From Lunularia cruciata (Eukaryota; Streptophyta; Marchantiopsida; Lunulariales; Lunulariaceae): a stretch of 64,000 nt of DNA. The notes beneath the pieces were generated by a model. The model saw only the letters and a list, made by a program, of their open reading frames with translations, searched no databases and was not told where the DNA came from. The translations under genes were made by a program, and so were the position numbers. Shown piece after piece: positions 1-13,465 of the stretch (its first letter is position 1; every line of letters starts with the position of its first letter). The stretch is taken from the NCBI GenBank assembly GCA_948567375.1, contig OX419761.1:51524501-51588500 (forward strand), in the 5' to 3' direction.

Positions 1-3000
1 TGAATTCTCAACGAACTTAGGAATCTGAACAATCTCCTGTGTTTCAGTTTATGGCTGACAGTTAAAGCAATTCGAAGAGAGGTAACAGTGTCAAAGTAGT
101 AACTGCCGGACCTTCCATAAGGGGCCGAGTTTGTCAGACGGAACTAACTATGATCAAGTTTCACCAAAGCCCTTGACTACAAGGGAAATGAGAGAGGCCT
201 CGCCTGCGACGTCAACCTCAGCCGCATGAAGACAATGCCGTGTCCATGCACTCCACTTGGCGCCTGCTGCCTGCCAGGGTTTCCAACAATGGACGATCAT
301 CTATTTCGTTAGGATTTTCTGTTTTCATGAAAGGATGGCAGAGTTGAGATTCCACTCAGACAGCTATCTATGTTTCAGGGAATGTTGATGGAGCGCACTC
401 CATCAATCACAAACTATAGTCTCAATCTATTCCTTCTTCTTTACTGAAACTTTGTGGCAACTCGATATTGCAGTAGTCTGCGTGCTCCGATATCTTGGGT
501 CAAGAACTTAAAGCAGCCTAGAACTGCTATGGTTCGCTCGACAGAGTGAAGGGACCACATTCGTGACTATGTCGCTGCGTCGACACATCTTAGGAACTTT
601 ACTGACCTTAGTGCTCAGGTAAAACGTGTGACCAACCAATAGCTTGAATTCACAAGTTCAGCGCAATTCATGAGCAACGCTTATGAGAAAAAAAAATCCT
701 CGAGCCATATGTAGGGTTCAAATTAGGAGGTTGTGTCCTATGGTGAATCGTCCGGGGTCTTCGAACCAAAATAAGCTCAAGGTCACAGCTTTTGATTTTT
801 TGGTTTAAGTTTTGTGGTTATTGCAGTTTCATCTTAATCATAGGAAGAGTTTCTGAAGCCCGATCTTCCGCTCTATGTCTATAAATGTTCTGATTCATAT
901 TCGAATAGTCAGTGATGGGAGGTACCAGCGTCCTCGCAACGGGGCATCTCAGAACCCTTAGTTTTGGGCAATTTTAGGTTTTGGCATCTGGTTCTGAACT
1001 CACAACTGACTCCAAGATGCCAAAGGGATTGAGCCGGACGGAAATTTCTTCACTTTCACGGGCTACAGAAACTTCACCCACTGATCCCGCCGATAGTCCC
1101 TTCGCTTATGCGACGAGAAGAGATGGCAGTGATTTCGCTGCGATTGATGGACTTGGCATATAAGTGTGAATACTCCCCACATCCATTCCCGTGTTTCGGA
1201 GCTTGTTTCCGTCCTCGAAGGCACTTGCAGTCGCATTTGTGGACACCACGAAGAACTTAGGGACTCACAATTTAAAGCAGGGCGACTTTTTGTAGATCCA
1301 TGACGATTGGTGCACTCAAGTAAAACAACTATCAGGAAAACCACAGAAGACTTTAGTATTGATACTTTAGTTCCTCAATTTATGTGAAGATTTGCGTTGA
1401 ATTCAGCTCACATTCCGCATCTGTGACCCGGAACATCGAACGTACTGCGAGGTCGACTGGTGTTGGAATTGGTCCTTGAGGATATCAATAGGAACACAGG
1501 CAGACAATTTGAGAATTTGTCACGTCTGTACTGTGTTGCTAATGACTTTTAAAGTCTGCTTGCTGCTTGAATTGCTGCTTGAAGCATATTGTGATCTCGC
1601 TGATACAGTCCCGTTGTACGAATCTCATTCTTGACCTCCTTCTACAAATATCACTCTCGATGGCTCTCTTCGTTCGCAGAGAAGGTATTGGAACGATTGC
1701 GATCTGGCATGCGGATTGACTGTGATAGTTGTCACTGACTCCTGATCCTTTCTTGTTGTGCCCTACCTTTCATGTTCGAGTAATTATCTGTTTTTACTGT
1801 GACTTTCAGGGTTGTATGTTCCGGTGGAGGGAATTACGTTGCTCTGGGCGGCGGACTCTCCAGGTGACGCGTGGTGTATGCTGAGACCACTACGCGTACA
1901 ATAGGGTATATGTACTGTATTTACCACATGTGGACACAGTATTCTGCGTACAAGGAGATCAATAAAGGGAGAAGGCAAGAAACGGCATGAGTAATTAGGC
2001 CTGCGTGATAACATCATTCAACAATCGCTTTGGGAATCCAGAGGGATATACTGTATGAGCGTATCTCAGATCATTGAAGCATGTATACGTAAATACGCCG
2101 TGGTAGTTTCTAGTAGTAGTCCTCCTAGAGATCTGAGAATGATAAGCAATGTTCTAACCCAGTTTAGCTACTGTCATAATCTTAAACGTGTTATTGCATC
2201 TTCATTTTAAGAAATGTGGTGTCCTCGAATTGGACTCTCTCTCGATGCAACATAGACTTTCCGTGTCTTGCACTGCATATGGAAACTGCTGTGATGATGG
2301 GCTCATACGACGCATCGAGACGGCCATGGATTTACAAGTCAAGATATTTAGAATATGTTTATTTCCATGGCCTGAAGCAAGCAATAGTTGATCTCCAACT
2401 CACAAGCTAGAGCTGCAGTGGGATCCATTGATATTGTTCCCATGGCGATGCAGTAGCCAAATCTTTCGGATCCTCCTGCTGTAGAAAGATGAAGAAGATA
2501 TTAGTCTGCTCCATCTGTTTGCAGACGTCTCGCCTGAGGAAGATCATTGTCATAGGAGAGATAACCTGACTATCTCTTGGAGCTGGTCGGAGTACCCCTT
2601 GATGTGTTCTGGTGCGGTTTAGGGAAACCCATCGAGAAGCGCACCAAAATGACGAGTGACACGTTCAAGTTGCTAGAGCACACTCTTCACAGAACAGAAA
2701 GTGATATACACATTCCAACAACAGAAAGCCAAGCGTTCTTCAGTACGGGACAGCGCCGCAGTGGCGTGGAAATGAGTTATGTGCATCCAAAAGAAGAGCA
2801 TAATGGAACGGTCGGCGTGGACAGCCTCGTATCATTCGTTGTGAGGCTAGTGCCATCAATTAACTGGACTCACACAAGACCAGGGAGATAGACTGTACAT
2901 CAATCCAGGGTCTGTAACCAGTCTTGGACGCACCTCGCTTCGTTCGACCTTCAATACTTCGTTTCTCTATTCACCATAAATGCACGAACAGAGAGAGCGA

Positions 3001-6000
3001 GCAAGCAAGCAAGTCAATTCAAGAACTCTTTCTTTGCAAATGTCAGATTTTGCCCTGAAAGACACCTGAGAGATAAGAGCCTGATTTTGATTTTATCATG
3101 ACAATTGGCCAAATTTATTTCTGTATCGCCAATTACGGACTACTCAACTTACAATAAGTCAACTTCAGTAACAGATCTCCATGGTAGTCGTTGTTCGCTT
3201 TTTCCTGTCGTATCACTCGTTCATAAGTATGTATGGTTGGTTATCCATGGAAGACAATTGCTGTATGCCCACATATCATGATTATTACAAAGTAAGGGTC
3301 TATGAGATCCAAAGAGCTACAAAGTTTAGGTCACGTACACCAACCCGCCTTATCTTTCGTGTTCCGTTTGAGTCTCTGGAGCATGGTATAAATAGTTTTC
3401 AACTTTTAGCTCTTTCCGATTCTCATAGGTACTATCTTATGTATGAGGACACTGTTTCCTGTTTCCTGAGGAAATTTGTCAGCATCTCTGATGTAAGCGT
3501 GGTCCTGCAAGTTCGAGTTTCGCTTTCAAGTGACTCCATCGGTCTGTACCTTAGCTTCCTGTTGTTGGAAGGTGGATTCAGTAAAACTCAGTTTCTTGTT
3601 TTGTGGAGGGAGTGCTGCAGCGAACTCAAGGAGTCACTCGGCATTTGAAGCGTTTCTCAACGGGGTTTCTTAAAACCGCAGCAGCTGCAGAACGACATCA
3701 AGTATTTCAAGACCAGCTCCGAAAAGAAATTGGATGATCTCTCTGATGATGACCTTGATCTTGAAATTCTTGAAATTCTTAGATCTGGTTTAAACCTTCC
3801 ACAGGCGACACGTCGGCAAGGATGGAAAAGAATAATATCTTATTCGTCTTTCTACAGCGGAAGGAAGCGGAAGACTTGGATACTGCATTGCCATCATAGT
3901 AGATAGCCTATCTATGGAGCTAGAGCATGCCTTTTGGGGTTGGCGTTGAAAGTTCTTTCAAAGGCAACAGTTTTATGAAATCTTGACTTACATCCTGACT
4001 TTTGCCTCCCAAATCTGACAGTAAAGCAGGTCCAAGTAACAGACACTGATAAGGGACTGATGTGCATCCAAATTAAAGTAAACTCAGTTCGGGGCAACTA
4101 CAATATGTAGTCCTGAACCCCTTGAATAGACTTTACAGCAGACAATACTGCCCTACCTTCTGAAGAACTTGGGCCCTCGGGCAATGTATTTACCCGGATA
4201 GGCATCCGAGGAGGTTGAGGCTCACAGTAGACGAGTCCGGCTCCTATAAATTTTGGAGGGTCACATCAGTTTCCTGAAGAAGGTTTCTGAAACGAGCGAA
4301 TAGAAAACCTGGTTACTGTGTATAAGTCTATCTCTAAGGTTGGATTGGACTCTGACATTAAGATTCGCTTCCTGTCTTTATGGCATTAGGAATGCATGCA
4401 TGAGAAATGATTCAGTGTTTATATCACGTTATTCGACGCAATGTTCAGACGAATACAATCCTGTGGCCCATGATTCAAGTCCTCTTAGTTCGTAAGGTCG
4501 ATTTGGCACATCGATACACACACCAGGATCCTCTGATTTCAGAATGGAGTTTTATCCTCCGACGCGAATACTGGACTCCCCATCTCCCGCAACTCCACGA
4601 GCTGGAGTTTTGCACTCTCACCTGGTGCGTTCCCTTAAGAAGGTGGATAGACGTGTCGCCGTTTGGATGTATTCGGGAACGGACGGTGAGTTCCAGTTGT
4701 CCACGAATGTGAAGCTACGTACTTTTATGCTGCTTTAGTACCTGTAGTGAAATGGTCGACTCGTGCGCCTGTATTGACCTGTTCATGAGTACCCATGATC
4801 ATTTCTATTATAAAGAACTTCGCACAAAGACACACGAGCTTGAAAGTTTTAAAGTAGAGATAATTTGTTAAGATTTATGGTCGCTTATGGGTTAGGTCCT
4901 AGGGGTCACTTTCATTCCCAGGGAGTCAGTATTACCCGCCTACCTGAAAGGCTGCTTAGCTTATCGCTTCAAAGATCTCTCGACATAGTTTATGACTACA
5001 AGAGAGAACCACTTTGCTCAGAATGATCCAATGCTTCCAATGATCAGAAGTTCGCTCATTCAGCACTTCGCAAAGCAAGTAGTAAGTATAGTCATCACGC
5101 ATATCGAGGTACTATTGAAGTTCCCTGCCTCTGATTCGTTGATCTCGTCTAGGACCCATTCCAACACTACGCGACATCCCAGTGCGTTGATTTCTCTCTT
5201 GTTAAGGGTCAAATCTGCGGTATGTAAGCTGAATTTGAAGCAAACCTTTCACATAATGTAGTCACTTACACTGTTTAACGCAATTCTCTCAGACTAATTG
5301 CATCGGACAACAGAGAGAATAGAGCAACATGATATAGTCTCAGTCAGTCTAATTTCGAACTCATGTTAATTCCACTTACTTTATGTTGGATTCCTTCGAC
5401 TAATTCAGTGATCGTTCGTAAAAATTTGAGTTCAATTCATTTCAGTCACAGTTCATAGCTAGCTAGTATACCTTTGCACTATTGTTGCTGCTGTTGTGTA
5501 TGGATTGTAGTCAAATTTGTTGCGACTCAGACACAAGTCTCATTCCTTGTGGATCTGTTATTAAACCCCACAAGAAAAGAGCCAGTACTGAGGGTAGAAG
5601 ATGTGAAATGTCTTCACGCAAAGGAGGTAGAATGGGAAGAGGAGGTAGAATGTCCTCCGGGAATCTGGAAAAAGCATCAAGGACCGGGTCGAGAGTTCAA
5701 GACGACCATCTTCTAATGTGGACGTTCAACTACTCTTGCAAGCACTATAGTCTTGTTCATCCATGTTTGGAGCACGTAATTGTTCTCAGTGCATATTCTC
5801 GAAAGGCATACAATTTTCTCAAAGGGCATTGCATGTGAATAGCTTCACTCACGCGAATTTTGTTGTGACACTAAGACACCCACACCGACTAATTGCATTC
5901 AACCGTGTAAGTATTGAGTTCTTGTAATCAACATGTACATGCGGGAATCTTCTATGGAAGATATTGATGGGCGATAAGGAGCCTCCCAAAGATACAATTC

Positions 6001-7449
6001 ACCATCCAATAAAGTTGTAGAGTTCCGTTTTCCCCATGCGAAATCTCGTTAGTCGAGCACAGTTGGCCGCTTTCCCGTGATTTCAATGAGTTATAAAACC
6101 GTGGGCATGTACACATGTCGTCCCACTACATCTTTTACCTGAGCTTTCAGGTTTGGACCATCTCCATCACGCCGCAAGTCAGACGGATGTGTGTTTCCCG
6201 GCTTCATATCGAGCTCTGCATCTTCTGGATCAACAGTGTGTTACGGTTTAGACTCTTCTAAGTCTATCCGCTTTCTGATGTGTAGGGGTTCATTGCTCCT
6301 CAAAAATGATTTCCGTCAACATGCTCAATTGTGGAGATATTATGGAAAGACCGCAAAACTTCCAATCATTCTGGAACTTTCGAGGATCTTTTTGGGGACT
6401 TTCGGGAATTTCATGGAGCACTACCCGCACCTGCTTTTGTTTCGAGAAAAGACTCTTCGCGATGCCGTTAAGGTCTTAAGTCTGCCGCCGAGGGCCTAAG
6501 CTGCAGGAACATTGGTTACCGGATTGGTGCGGATGCGAATAGTTTAGAGTTTTTAGATCCCTGTTCCAAACTATGACATACAGCATCGACTTAAGGCTTG
6601 GGGCAAGTGGGATATCGATGTTATACCATCTCTTTCAAACCCAAGGCGGGAGATGGAGTCCTGGTGTCCAACATTAATGCTTCGTACTACTTGACGCCAA
6701 TGGTGTTCAATCCAAGGGGGAACATGGCGGGTAGAAGACTGTGAAATGTACGGGGCATGGAGGGTCTGTCACACGAACGCCCGTTTGCGTTGTCAGAATG
6801 CGGAAAGAATCGTTAAGGATTCTCTATGGTGGCAGGCAATAGTGTGAGACAGTTGAATATTTACTTGATGCTTCTACTTTGATTTGAAAGTATACCGATA
6901 TTGCATCCTGGGATGCCGCCGAAAGAGATGAGGTGAATTCCTGCATGTTAGTTTCTCCACAGCTCAAAGACTAGCCGCGAAAAAGAGATGTAGGTTTCGT
7001 AAACATTCCAAACGTCGATCATCTCAAGGCGATTAATGATCAGCAGTCGAAGCAGCTTAAGATATGGAGCCCGGTGATCATGAGTGAATTCGACGGCAAG
7101 GCGCCGCTGTCGATAGCCACATGAAATTGTGCCAAATTCGGTCAGGGTACGCCGCTGGCATGTGCATTTCTCTAACTTTAATCACATGGTTTCTCCGAGT
7201 CTCAAGGACGCAACGAAAAAGCCTCACGGTATTTACTGTATGGAGCCCACACAACAGATGAGCTCCACAGTTCCCATACGCAGAATAAACTTGAGACTTT
7301 CTGACTGCTAGACAGGTAGGTGACAACGTCGAGAGTCTTTGGGCAAGACTTGTACAATGCTATGGCGAGAGTCTCGTATATAGACCACAGCTTAAATCTA
7401 CCCATAAGTTGCGCGAGAGCGATCGACTGGTTGCTATGAATCGATTGAA
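1..7449. other. gene-poor stretch, no recognised gene
   Basis: I could not recognise a gene on either strand. The longest open frame is 155 codons at 3181-3648 (+); it matches no family I know. It is followed in the same region (about 3735-3785) by an acidic stretch rich in Asp, Glu and Leu, but that stretch is not joined to it by an obvious splice pair. Another frame at 2577-2891 (+, 104 codons) is also unrecognised. Base composition is near that of the genic parts of the window, so decayed gene or transposon sequence is possible. Confidence 0.4.
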
Positions 7450-7538
7450 TCACAGTTGCAAAATCTCAGGGTTCTGCTTTGAGTTACAGGATCGATAATG
7501 TAGCTCTAAGGCAGAACCCTGAGATCTAGCAACTGTGA
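7450..7538. ncRNA. candidate small-RNA hairpin (MIRNA-like foldback)
   Basis: The left arm at 7450-7487 pairs with the right arm at 7500-7538 across a 12-nt loop. The paired tracts include TCACAGTTGC and ATCTCAGGGTTCTGC on the left and their complements on the right. Two internal mismatches and a one-base bulge interrupt the stem. The size, the single short loop and the few scattered mismatches resemble a plant pre-miRNA. A small foldback transposon (MITE) would look the same. I do not recognise a known plant miRNA in either arm. Confidence 0.4.
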
Positions 7539-9460
7539 CTCGATAAGGTCCAAATGGCAAGTGCGCAAAACGGGTTACATTCGCTTCTATCACCCGCATT
7601 AGGCATCTATCTTTACAAGCTGATAATCACATGGGAAGGTGCTTTTGGAGCAGTGGATCAATCGAGAGTTCTTTTTACGTTCAGATCCGGGGTTCTGAGT
7701 AACTTGCAAGATCCGGAAGGCTCCAGGTGCTGTGTTTATCCTGGAAAGCCTGGTAAGGTAAACTTATACCCGATCTGATGTAGCTGTATTTTCCTTAACA
7801 TGCCCATGGAGGAGAGTGGGTAAATTGACCGAAGGGATTTCTCAAACACGAAATCTAGATCTCACCCTTGGCACCTTAGGTTCGTTGGACGAACCTCTCT
7901 GAAAGTACCCATCTTGGATAAGCATTTTCGACATATTTGATGACCTGGCCGTGTTCCTAGCCTCCATTCGCCTTCAGACAGAAGTTCCGGACTCCCTGGG
8001 CGCTCTGGCTGGATCTAAGTCATGTACAGCGCTCTGGAAGAAACGATCCCGGGATGCTGGAGAAAACCTGGCTTGTTCTGACTGATGCTATTGCTCGATT
8101 TAATCGTTAGAGCGGTGAGATCCCTGTCTGGCATTCGAACTAATTCGTCAAACCGTTGGTCTCGTGGGGGTGAGGCTCTCCCGTGACATCCCTACGTGGA
8201 TAGAGCAGCTGTGGCGTTTGGGGTTTCTCTTGATACGATGCACTTTGCAGGGAAACTGCCCTCGCTTCTGTCCAACAACTGTAGGTGTGGCTCAGATTGC
8301 AATCGAATTACAACGCCTTCGGAAAGTAGTATGATGTTATGAGCTTAGGCCAGATTCCAAAGCGTTCGGTATGTAAGAAAACCTGCCATCAGAAAATGCT
8401 TTGCTTCTCCAAACATTACCTCAAAATCTCTACTCCTGAACTGTCTGCCCTCCATTCCTGTGTACACAGTGCACCGTGGTTGCAGATTCGATTAAGGACA
8501 TATCTTTGTACAGAGTACTGCCTTCATTTTAGTGCCGTGCATTGTGAATAGAATTGTAGAGTATCCCAACAATAGCAGGTTCAAGGACCGTTTGTTGCCA
8601 GGTTTCATCTTCTGTTTCATCTTCTGTGATGAAAGATTACGAGAATAGAATTAGAAGATTTTGGGCTGAACGATACTTTGAAAAGAAAACATTGGACATG
8701 TTGGAATAGGTTACTTGTGAATTTGTTAAATGATTGCCTCAATCCAGCTGCTCATGGATCCAAAATTGTATATGTTACTTCCAGATAGTTCGGAGGTGAG
8801 AAGCAGTACTGGGTCATGTCTAGATCACAGATTCTGTTGTAGATTGTGACATTTACTTCAGCGATCAAAACAATTGTTGGACAAAGTCTGCACATTACAC
8901 ATTAAACGACGATCAAACGATGAATCGATGAATCGTCGATAAGGAAAAACTTTCACGTTCAGAATCTTAACATCATTCGATTCTGTCTGCTCGCCTTCCA
9001 GCTTTCTCAGCTCCCTTTCAACCTTGTGGCTAACTTATTACGTTGTGATTCTCAATTCCGTCTATCACGTTTCAACAGCCAGGCCACAAGACCGATGTCA
9101 ATCAGACCTCAGACCGATGTAAATCGGATCATCAGACGGTCGAGTACCGTTCCCTATCCGTCCGGCAAAGCATAGCAGAATCCACTGCGCTACGCCGCTA
9201 ATCTGGAGAGGCTGGTAACCATCATGGACGCTCCCAATCTGTTCAACTACCATCGAAGTACCCCTTTGAATCGGTGAAGAATCCATGTTTTCAATGCAAA
9301 TATATGGATAAAGAGACACATTTCAAATTGAACTTCACCGATGGCAATACCTACTATGCATTAGATTTCATTCTCATCAGCAGGTGCCTTTTCCCGACGG
9401 GTTGCAAAAAATGCGTGGAGCCAGCCGTGGTGGAGAAACTGTCCATGGACGAGAGGATAA
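7539..9460. other. no gene seen
   Basis: Nothing in these 1.9 kb resembles a known gene. A short direct duplication (GTTTCATCTTCT twice) lies near 8606-8630, and a second one (AGACCGATGT twice) near 9088-9120. A 76-codon frame at 9274-9504 (+) has several cysteines (CFQC early, then GCKKC) but matches no zinc-finger pattern I can name. Confidence 0.4.
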
Positions 9461-10035
9461 AACACAAGGTCGTACATAGATATAGAGATAAAGTATTGGA
9501 GTGAAGAATTTTTACAAGACCGGTTCAAATTGCAAGGCACAGAAGTCCCAAAAAAGTGAACTGTACTTCAGCACCATTCTCAGTTCTGAACGTGCTCAAC
9601 CAACTTCCAATTCAGGATTTGCTCGCTTGATTGCATCACTACGCATCCATCGCAATCTGTGCCAGGACTTCTAGGAAATTCACTGCATCCATGATACGAG
9701 CTTTTAAGAGACAAGGGCATGCATAGATTGGGAGATAAGTATTGAACTGAAGATTTCTTTCTCATACAAACAAGATCGGTTGAAATTGCACGACACAGAA
9801 GATCCAAAATGTGAACATCTCTTCAGCACCAATCTCTCTTTCAGATCGCTAGCAGTTCTAAGAAATTGACTGAGTCCGTAACTAGAGTTTTTAAGACCCA
9901 AGGGCATGCATAGATTCGAAGATAAGTAATGAAGCGAAGACAAATTTTAACAAGATCGCTTGAATGTGCATGCCGCACAAGATCCAAACTGTGAACTTCA
10001 CTTCAGCACCAATCTCACTTTTGAGCAAACTCAAC
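9461..10035. repeat. three-copy diverged tandem repeat
   Basis: Three related units run head to tail, starting near 9461, 9709 and 9891. Each carries, in the same order, an ACAAGG..CATGCATAGAT-like start, GAGATAAAGTATTG or a close variant, a GAAGA tract, ACAAGATCGGTTGAAATTGC-like sequence, CACAGAAGATCC-like sequence, and CTTCAGCACCAATCTC at the end. The spacing differs (about 248 then 182 bases), so at least one unit has gained or lost sequence. No gene overlaps it. Confidence 0.7.
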
Positions 10036-10179
10036 TCAACTCAACTACTTCCAGTACGGAACTCCGAAACTTTGCCTTAAGACTTGATCAGAGCGCTTGA
10101 TCCATCCATCCATCCATTGCGTTTCCGTAGTTGTCTATTCGCCGTTTCCCCCATTCGTAAGATCCAGTGACTTTGTTAT

Positions 10180-11400
10180 AAGACTTTTCAAGACACTGTT
10201 ATGGTTAATGCTTCTAGTAATTGTACCTATAGTAATGGTTACTTAATTATGCTTATTACTAGTATAATTATGGCTATTTATTATATTAATTTGTTATTAT
10301 TATATTAACGATCAAGCAATTATATAGCAGAGGACATAAGTATACTGTATAATGAATATTTGTTGATGATGCCAAGGATTTTCAGTAATCGACTCCAAGT
10401 CCCTTTAAAAAATTCTCATTCTAGATTACTTATGTGAAGTCAAAGACATACTTAATTCCGTAGAATATGTTACAAGTTCTTTACGAGTTTTAATAGTAAG
10501 CAATAGAGGCTTTGCACATCGGAAGGTTGCTAGTGTAATTAGATTAATTAAGTTCGATTAATTACACTCCTTGTTTAGAACTGGATGTAAGATTCATTTC
10601 ATTTATCTAGGTGGTTTCATCCGGAAATAAATCTTTCATTTTTTGTAGAGTATTAACCTTATATTCCGTATGTTCTAATGAGGTCTGTATTTTATTTATT
10701 TATTCATGTTTAGATATAAACTTGGTTATGCATTTTAGTGTGATTTACCTTTCATATAAAGATCGATATTGATATCTGTTAACTTTAAAGCTATAACTTA
10801 AGCTATCCATAAACTCCCCGTCATCTAAACCTTAAGCCCGGTCACCCCTGACCCCCCATGTTTTATTTGGTATAATTTTTCTGTGATAAATATGTGTAAT
10901 TTGTGCGTAATGATTCGAGTTATTAGTATTTGGCTTTTGTCCCATAGACCGAATAAATGAAAGATAATTGTTTTAAGAAAGAGAAAGAATTTGAAAGTTC
11001 AGATCTGATATTTTAACAAAAAGGAGACTAATGTACAATAGTAATAATAAAACCTAAATAAATTACTAATTTTTTATTAATGATGATAAATATCAAGATC
11101 TACATTATTATATCTAATAGATTGAAAATGTCAATTAATTGCCAATATTTTCTCATGTTTAGTTACAGTTAAGGTCTTTGATGCATATGACTGCTGTGAA
11201 TAAGATGTGAAAACAAATCAAAAAATTGTGAAGATATTCAAAAATTTTATTCTTAAAAGAAATCCGTTTTATCTAATTCTCTATATTCTCTCGTACTTTT
11301 GACATGTACTTGTTGATCTCAATATAGGCTCTTCTCAATATATATTCAATGTGGATTTAAAAAAGTTAGATGAAAATAGAGATTAAAAAGCAGAGTATGG
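10180..11400. other. AT-rich island
   Basis: A sharply AT-rich block with many A and T runs and no usable reading frame. It ends abruptly about 350 bases before the MAM33-type gene, where composition rises to that of normal leader and coding sequence. Similar blocks occur at about 14450-15200, 16300-17950 and 31750-33800. I see no terminal repeats or transposon protein in it. Confidence 0.6.
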
Positions 11401-11760
11401 AAATTCTAATCGGAATTGAATCCGGAATTGTTAGTGGGTGCCGGCAAATAGTGTTACCGTACCGGGAGTTCCCAAACGGCCGGTAAAGTCTACCGTTGTT
11501 CCCGGAACTCCTCGATTGGTGGCCCAATAGATGAAACCGGCTTTGCTGAATACCGGTCAGACAGCGAGAGCACGCAGTTTGGTCCCCAGAAGCAGGAAAT
11601 CGAGAGCAATCGTGTTTCGCTGGATCACGTTCAATCCAGTACAGTCGCGAGCAATCGATGCTGTAGGGTTTAGGAAGATAAATCTTGGAACCAAGATCAA
11701 TCTGTGATTTTGCGATTCTGGGTGGAGTGCAGATTTTTGTTGTTGTTATGAATTACAATC

Positions 11761-13465
11761 ATGAGGATATCTGGTTTCTGCCGCAGAGCTGTGCGTGCTG
11801 CTAGGGGGATTCGATGGTTTCACGCGGATGGAAATTTGACAACAGTGCCGACGAGGAGGATTGGTTGTGTAGGCGGAATTTCACGCTTAGGGCACAACGA
11901 TTTTAGTCGTCGCTGGTTTGCTACAGCTCAAAGGAAATCGCAACTTCTTCATGGACAACTACGTGGAGAAGACCATCCAGTTGGTTTGCTCCACGTCCTG
12001 CGGTGTGAAATTGAGGATCTCAAAGCAAAGACAGAGGTGTGAAGTGAATTTCCATCGGTAGTTTCCGTTATCATGCAAGATTGTTCAGAAAGCAGGATGA
12101 ACGAACCGGGGCTGATTTTGGTCGGACCCTTGCAGATGATCACAGCTAGGTTACCACCAAAGCCTTTCAAATTGGTGAAAGATGAGCCGGGTGAATTGGA
12201 GTTGACTTTGACAAGGGACTATGGACTTGAAGATATTTCTATTTCTTGCGTTTTACAACTTGTACCGAAGGATTATCAGCGGACTCCAGTGAAGGGCGAA
12301 GATCCAGAACTGAGGACCAAAATGTTGCAACTCACAGTGTCCATCACTAAAGGTGTTGAGTATCCCGTACTCAAGCTTTTATGTGAGTGCTACCGTGACG
12401 GATTTGCAGTACATCAGGTTGACCTGAAGGGAGCATCACCGGATGAGACTGTGTACCGTCCATATTTCTCGTATGATCCATGGCCTTTCAAATTCTCTGC
12501 ACGTTTCGCAATGTGTCTTGAAAACAGACCTAATTCAGTTTTGCCTGCCATGATCTTGGATTTACATGTCATTTTTAAGAGCTTACTTATGGTTGACAAG
12601 TGAGAAGACTGTAAGAAAGGAGCCTGAATGTCCGAAAAGTGGGGGCTTGGTGTGACCATTCATTCCTTCATAGTCCCTTTTGCCGTTCAGTTAAAAATAG
12701 CTGAAAAGATTCTACACGCTCATCCATCTCTGCTTTCTGCAACAACTTCGTTCTGATGGTGCACTCAAATTCTAGTGAACAGGATCACTGCTGAATAGAG
12801 CGCAGTAGTACATCATAAGAAATTATTCAGAGAAATCTAGCCATACCATTGCACCATATTCGCACAGATACAATCGTCCACTAGCGAAGCCATGCGGCGT
12901 AGGCCAGCCAACCAGGCCAACTTCATCGTGAATTAGATGAATATCGGTATGTCGGTCAAGACATTAAGCACCGGCTTTATTGACCTTAACACTAGATCTT
13001 TTCGGTCTTGTTGCGCAAACTACATAGTGAGGCTACCTACAAGCATATATTTTAAGTCCGTGTCTGTTTCGTTCGAGCTTAACTAGTTTGTGGTACTTTC
13101 GTCTCTAAAGAGTAAGTTGCCCTTAGCCTAGGACTTTGCTTTTTGACTGTTACCTTTGAAAAGAACTAGCTTTAACATTCCACCAACCTTTACTCACTCC
13201 TACAACCAGGATATCATCATTTACAGTCGAGTCTTGAGTTGGTCCTTTCTTCACTGCTTTGTACAGTCGGGTGCCACCAGACTAATTTCATTGTCTTGCT
13301 TCGTGCAGAGAAGGCGTACCAGGACTCGTAGATGAGGTTCAAATATTTCTGTATGATAGAGGATTAACAGGTGACCTTGCCAACTACTTACACAACGCCC
13401 TGGAGTACAAAAGACTGCTGAAATCTTCACAAATGCTTGAAAAGATAGAATCTTTCCTCAATTAG
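11761..13465 (+). CDS. MAM33/p32 (gC1qR) family mitochondrial matrix protein
   Basis: Three exons, 11761-12036, 12136-12470 and 13309-13465, join in frame (phases 0 and 2) into 255 residues, normal for the family. Introns are 99 bp (GTGTGA..TTGCAG) and 838 bp (GTATGA..GTGCAG). Exon 1 begins with an Arg-rich, acid-poor leader ending near RRWFATAQRK, typical of a mitochondrial presequence, then a helix LLHVLRCEIEDL. Exon 2 carries the MAM33 core PFKLVKDEPGELELTLTRDY. The splice at YRPYFS|EGVPGLVDEVQ leads into the C-terminal helical part ANYLHNALEYKRLL..IESFLN. Family members are acidic matrix proteins that form doughnut-shaped trimers and support mitochondrial biogenesis or translation; the exact role here is unknown. 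The leader region contains an inverted CCAAT box (GATTGG near 11514). Which ATG is used is not proven, but 11761 gives the cleanest presequence. Confidence 0.85.

Noticed and set aside
3181-3648. 155-codon open frame (+)
   Set aside because: Long for random sequence, but with no recognisable motif and a composition unlike a typical conserved protein; not called as a gene.
9461-10035. CRISPR-like spacing of repeats
   Set aside because: Units are long, diverged and few, and the DNA is plant nuclear.
12073-12135. ATG-started frame running into exon 2 of the MAM33-type gene
   Set aside because: An acceptor TTGCAG at 12135 gives a phase-0 join with exon 1, which supplies the mitochondrial presequence; the 63 bases before it are intron.
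12471-12603. Continuation of the MAM33 exon 2 frame to a stop at 12603
   Set aside because: Homology ends at YRPYFS, where a GTATGA donor lies; exon 3 at 13309 supplies the conserved C-terminus in phase.
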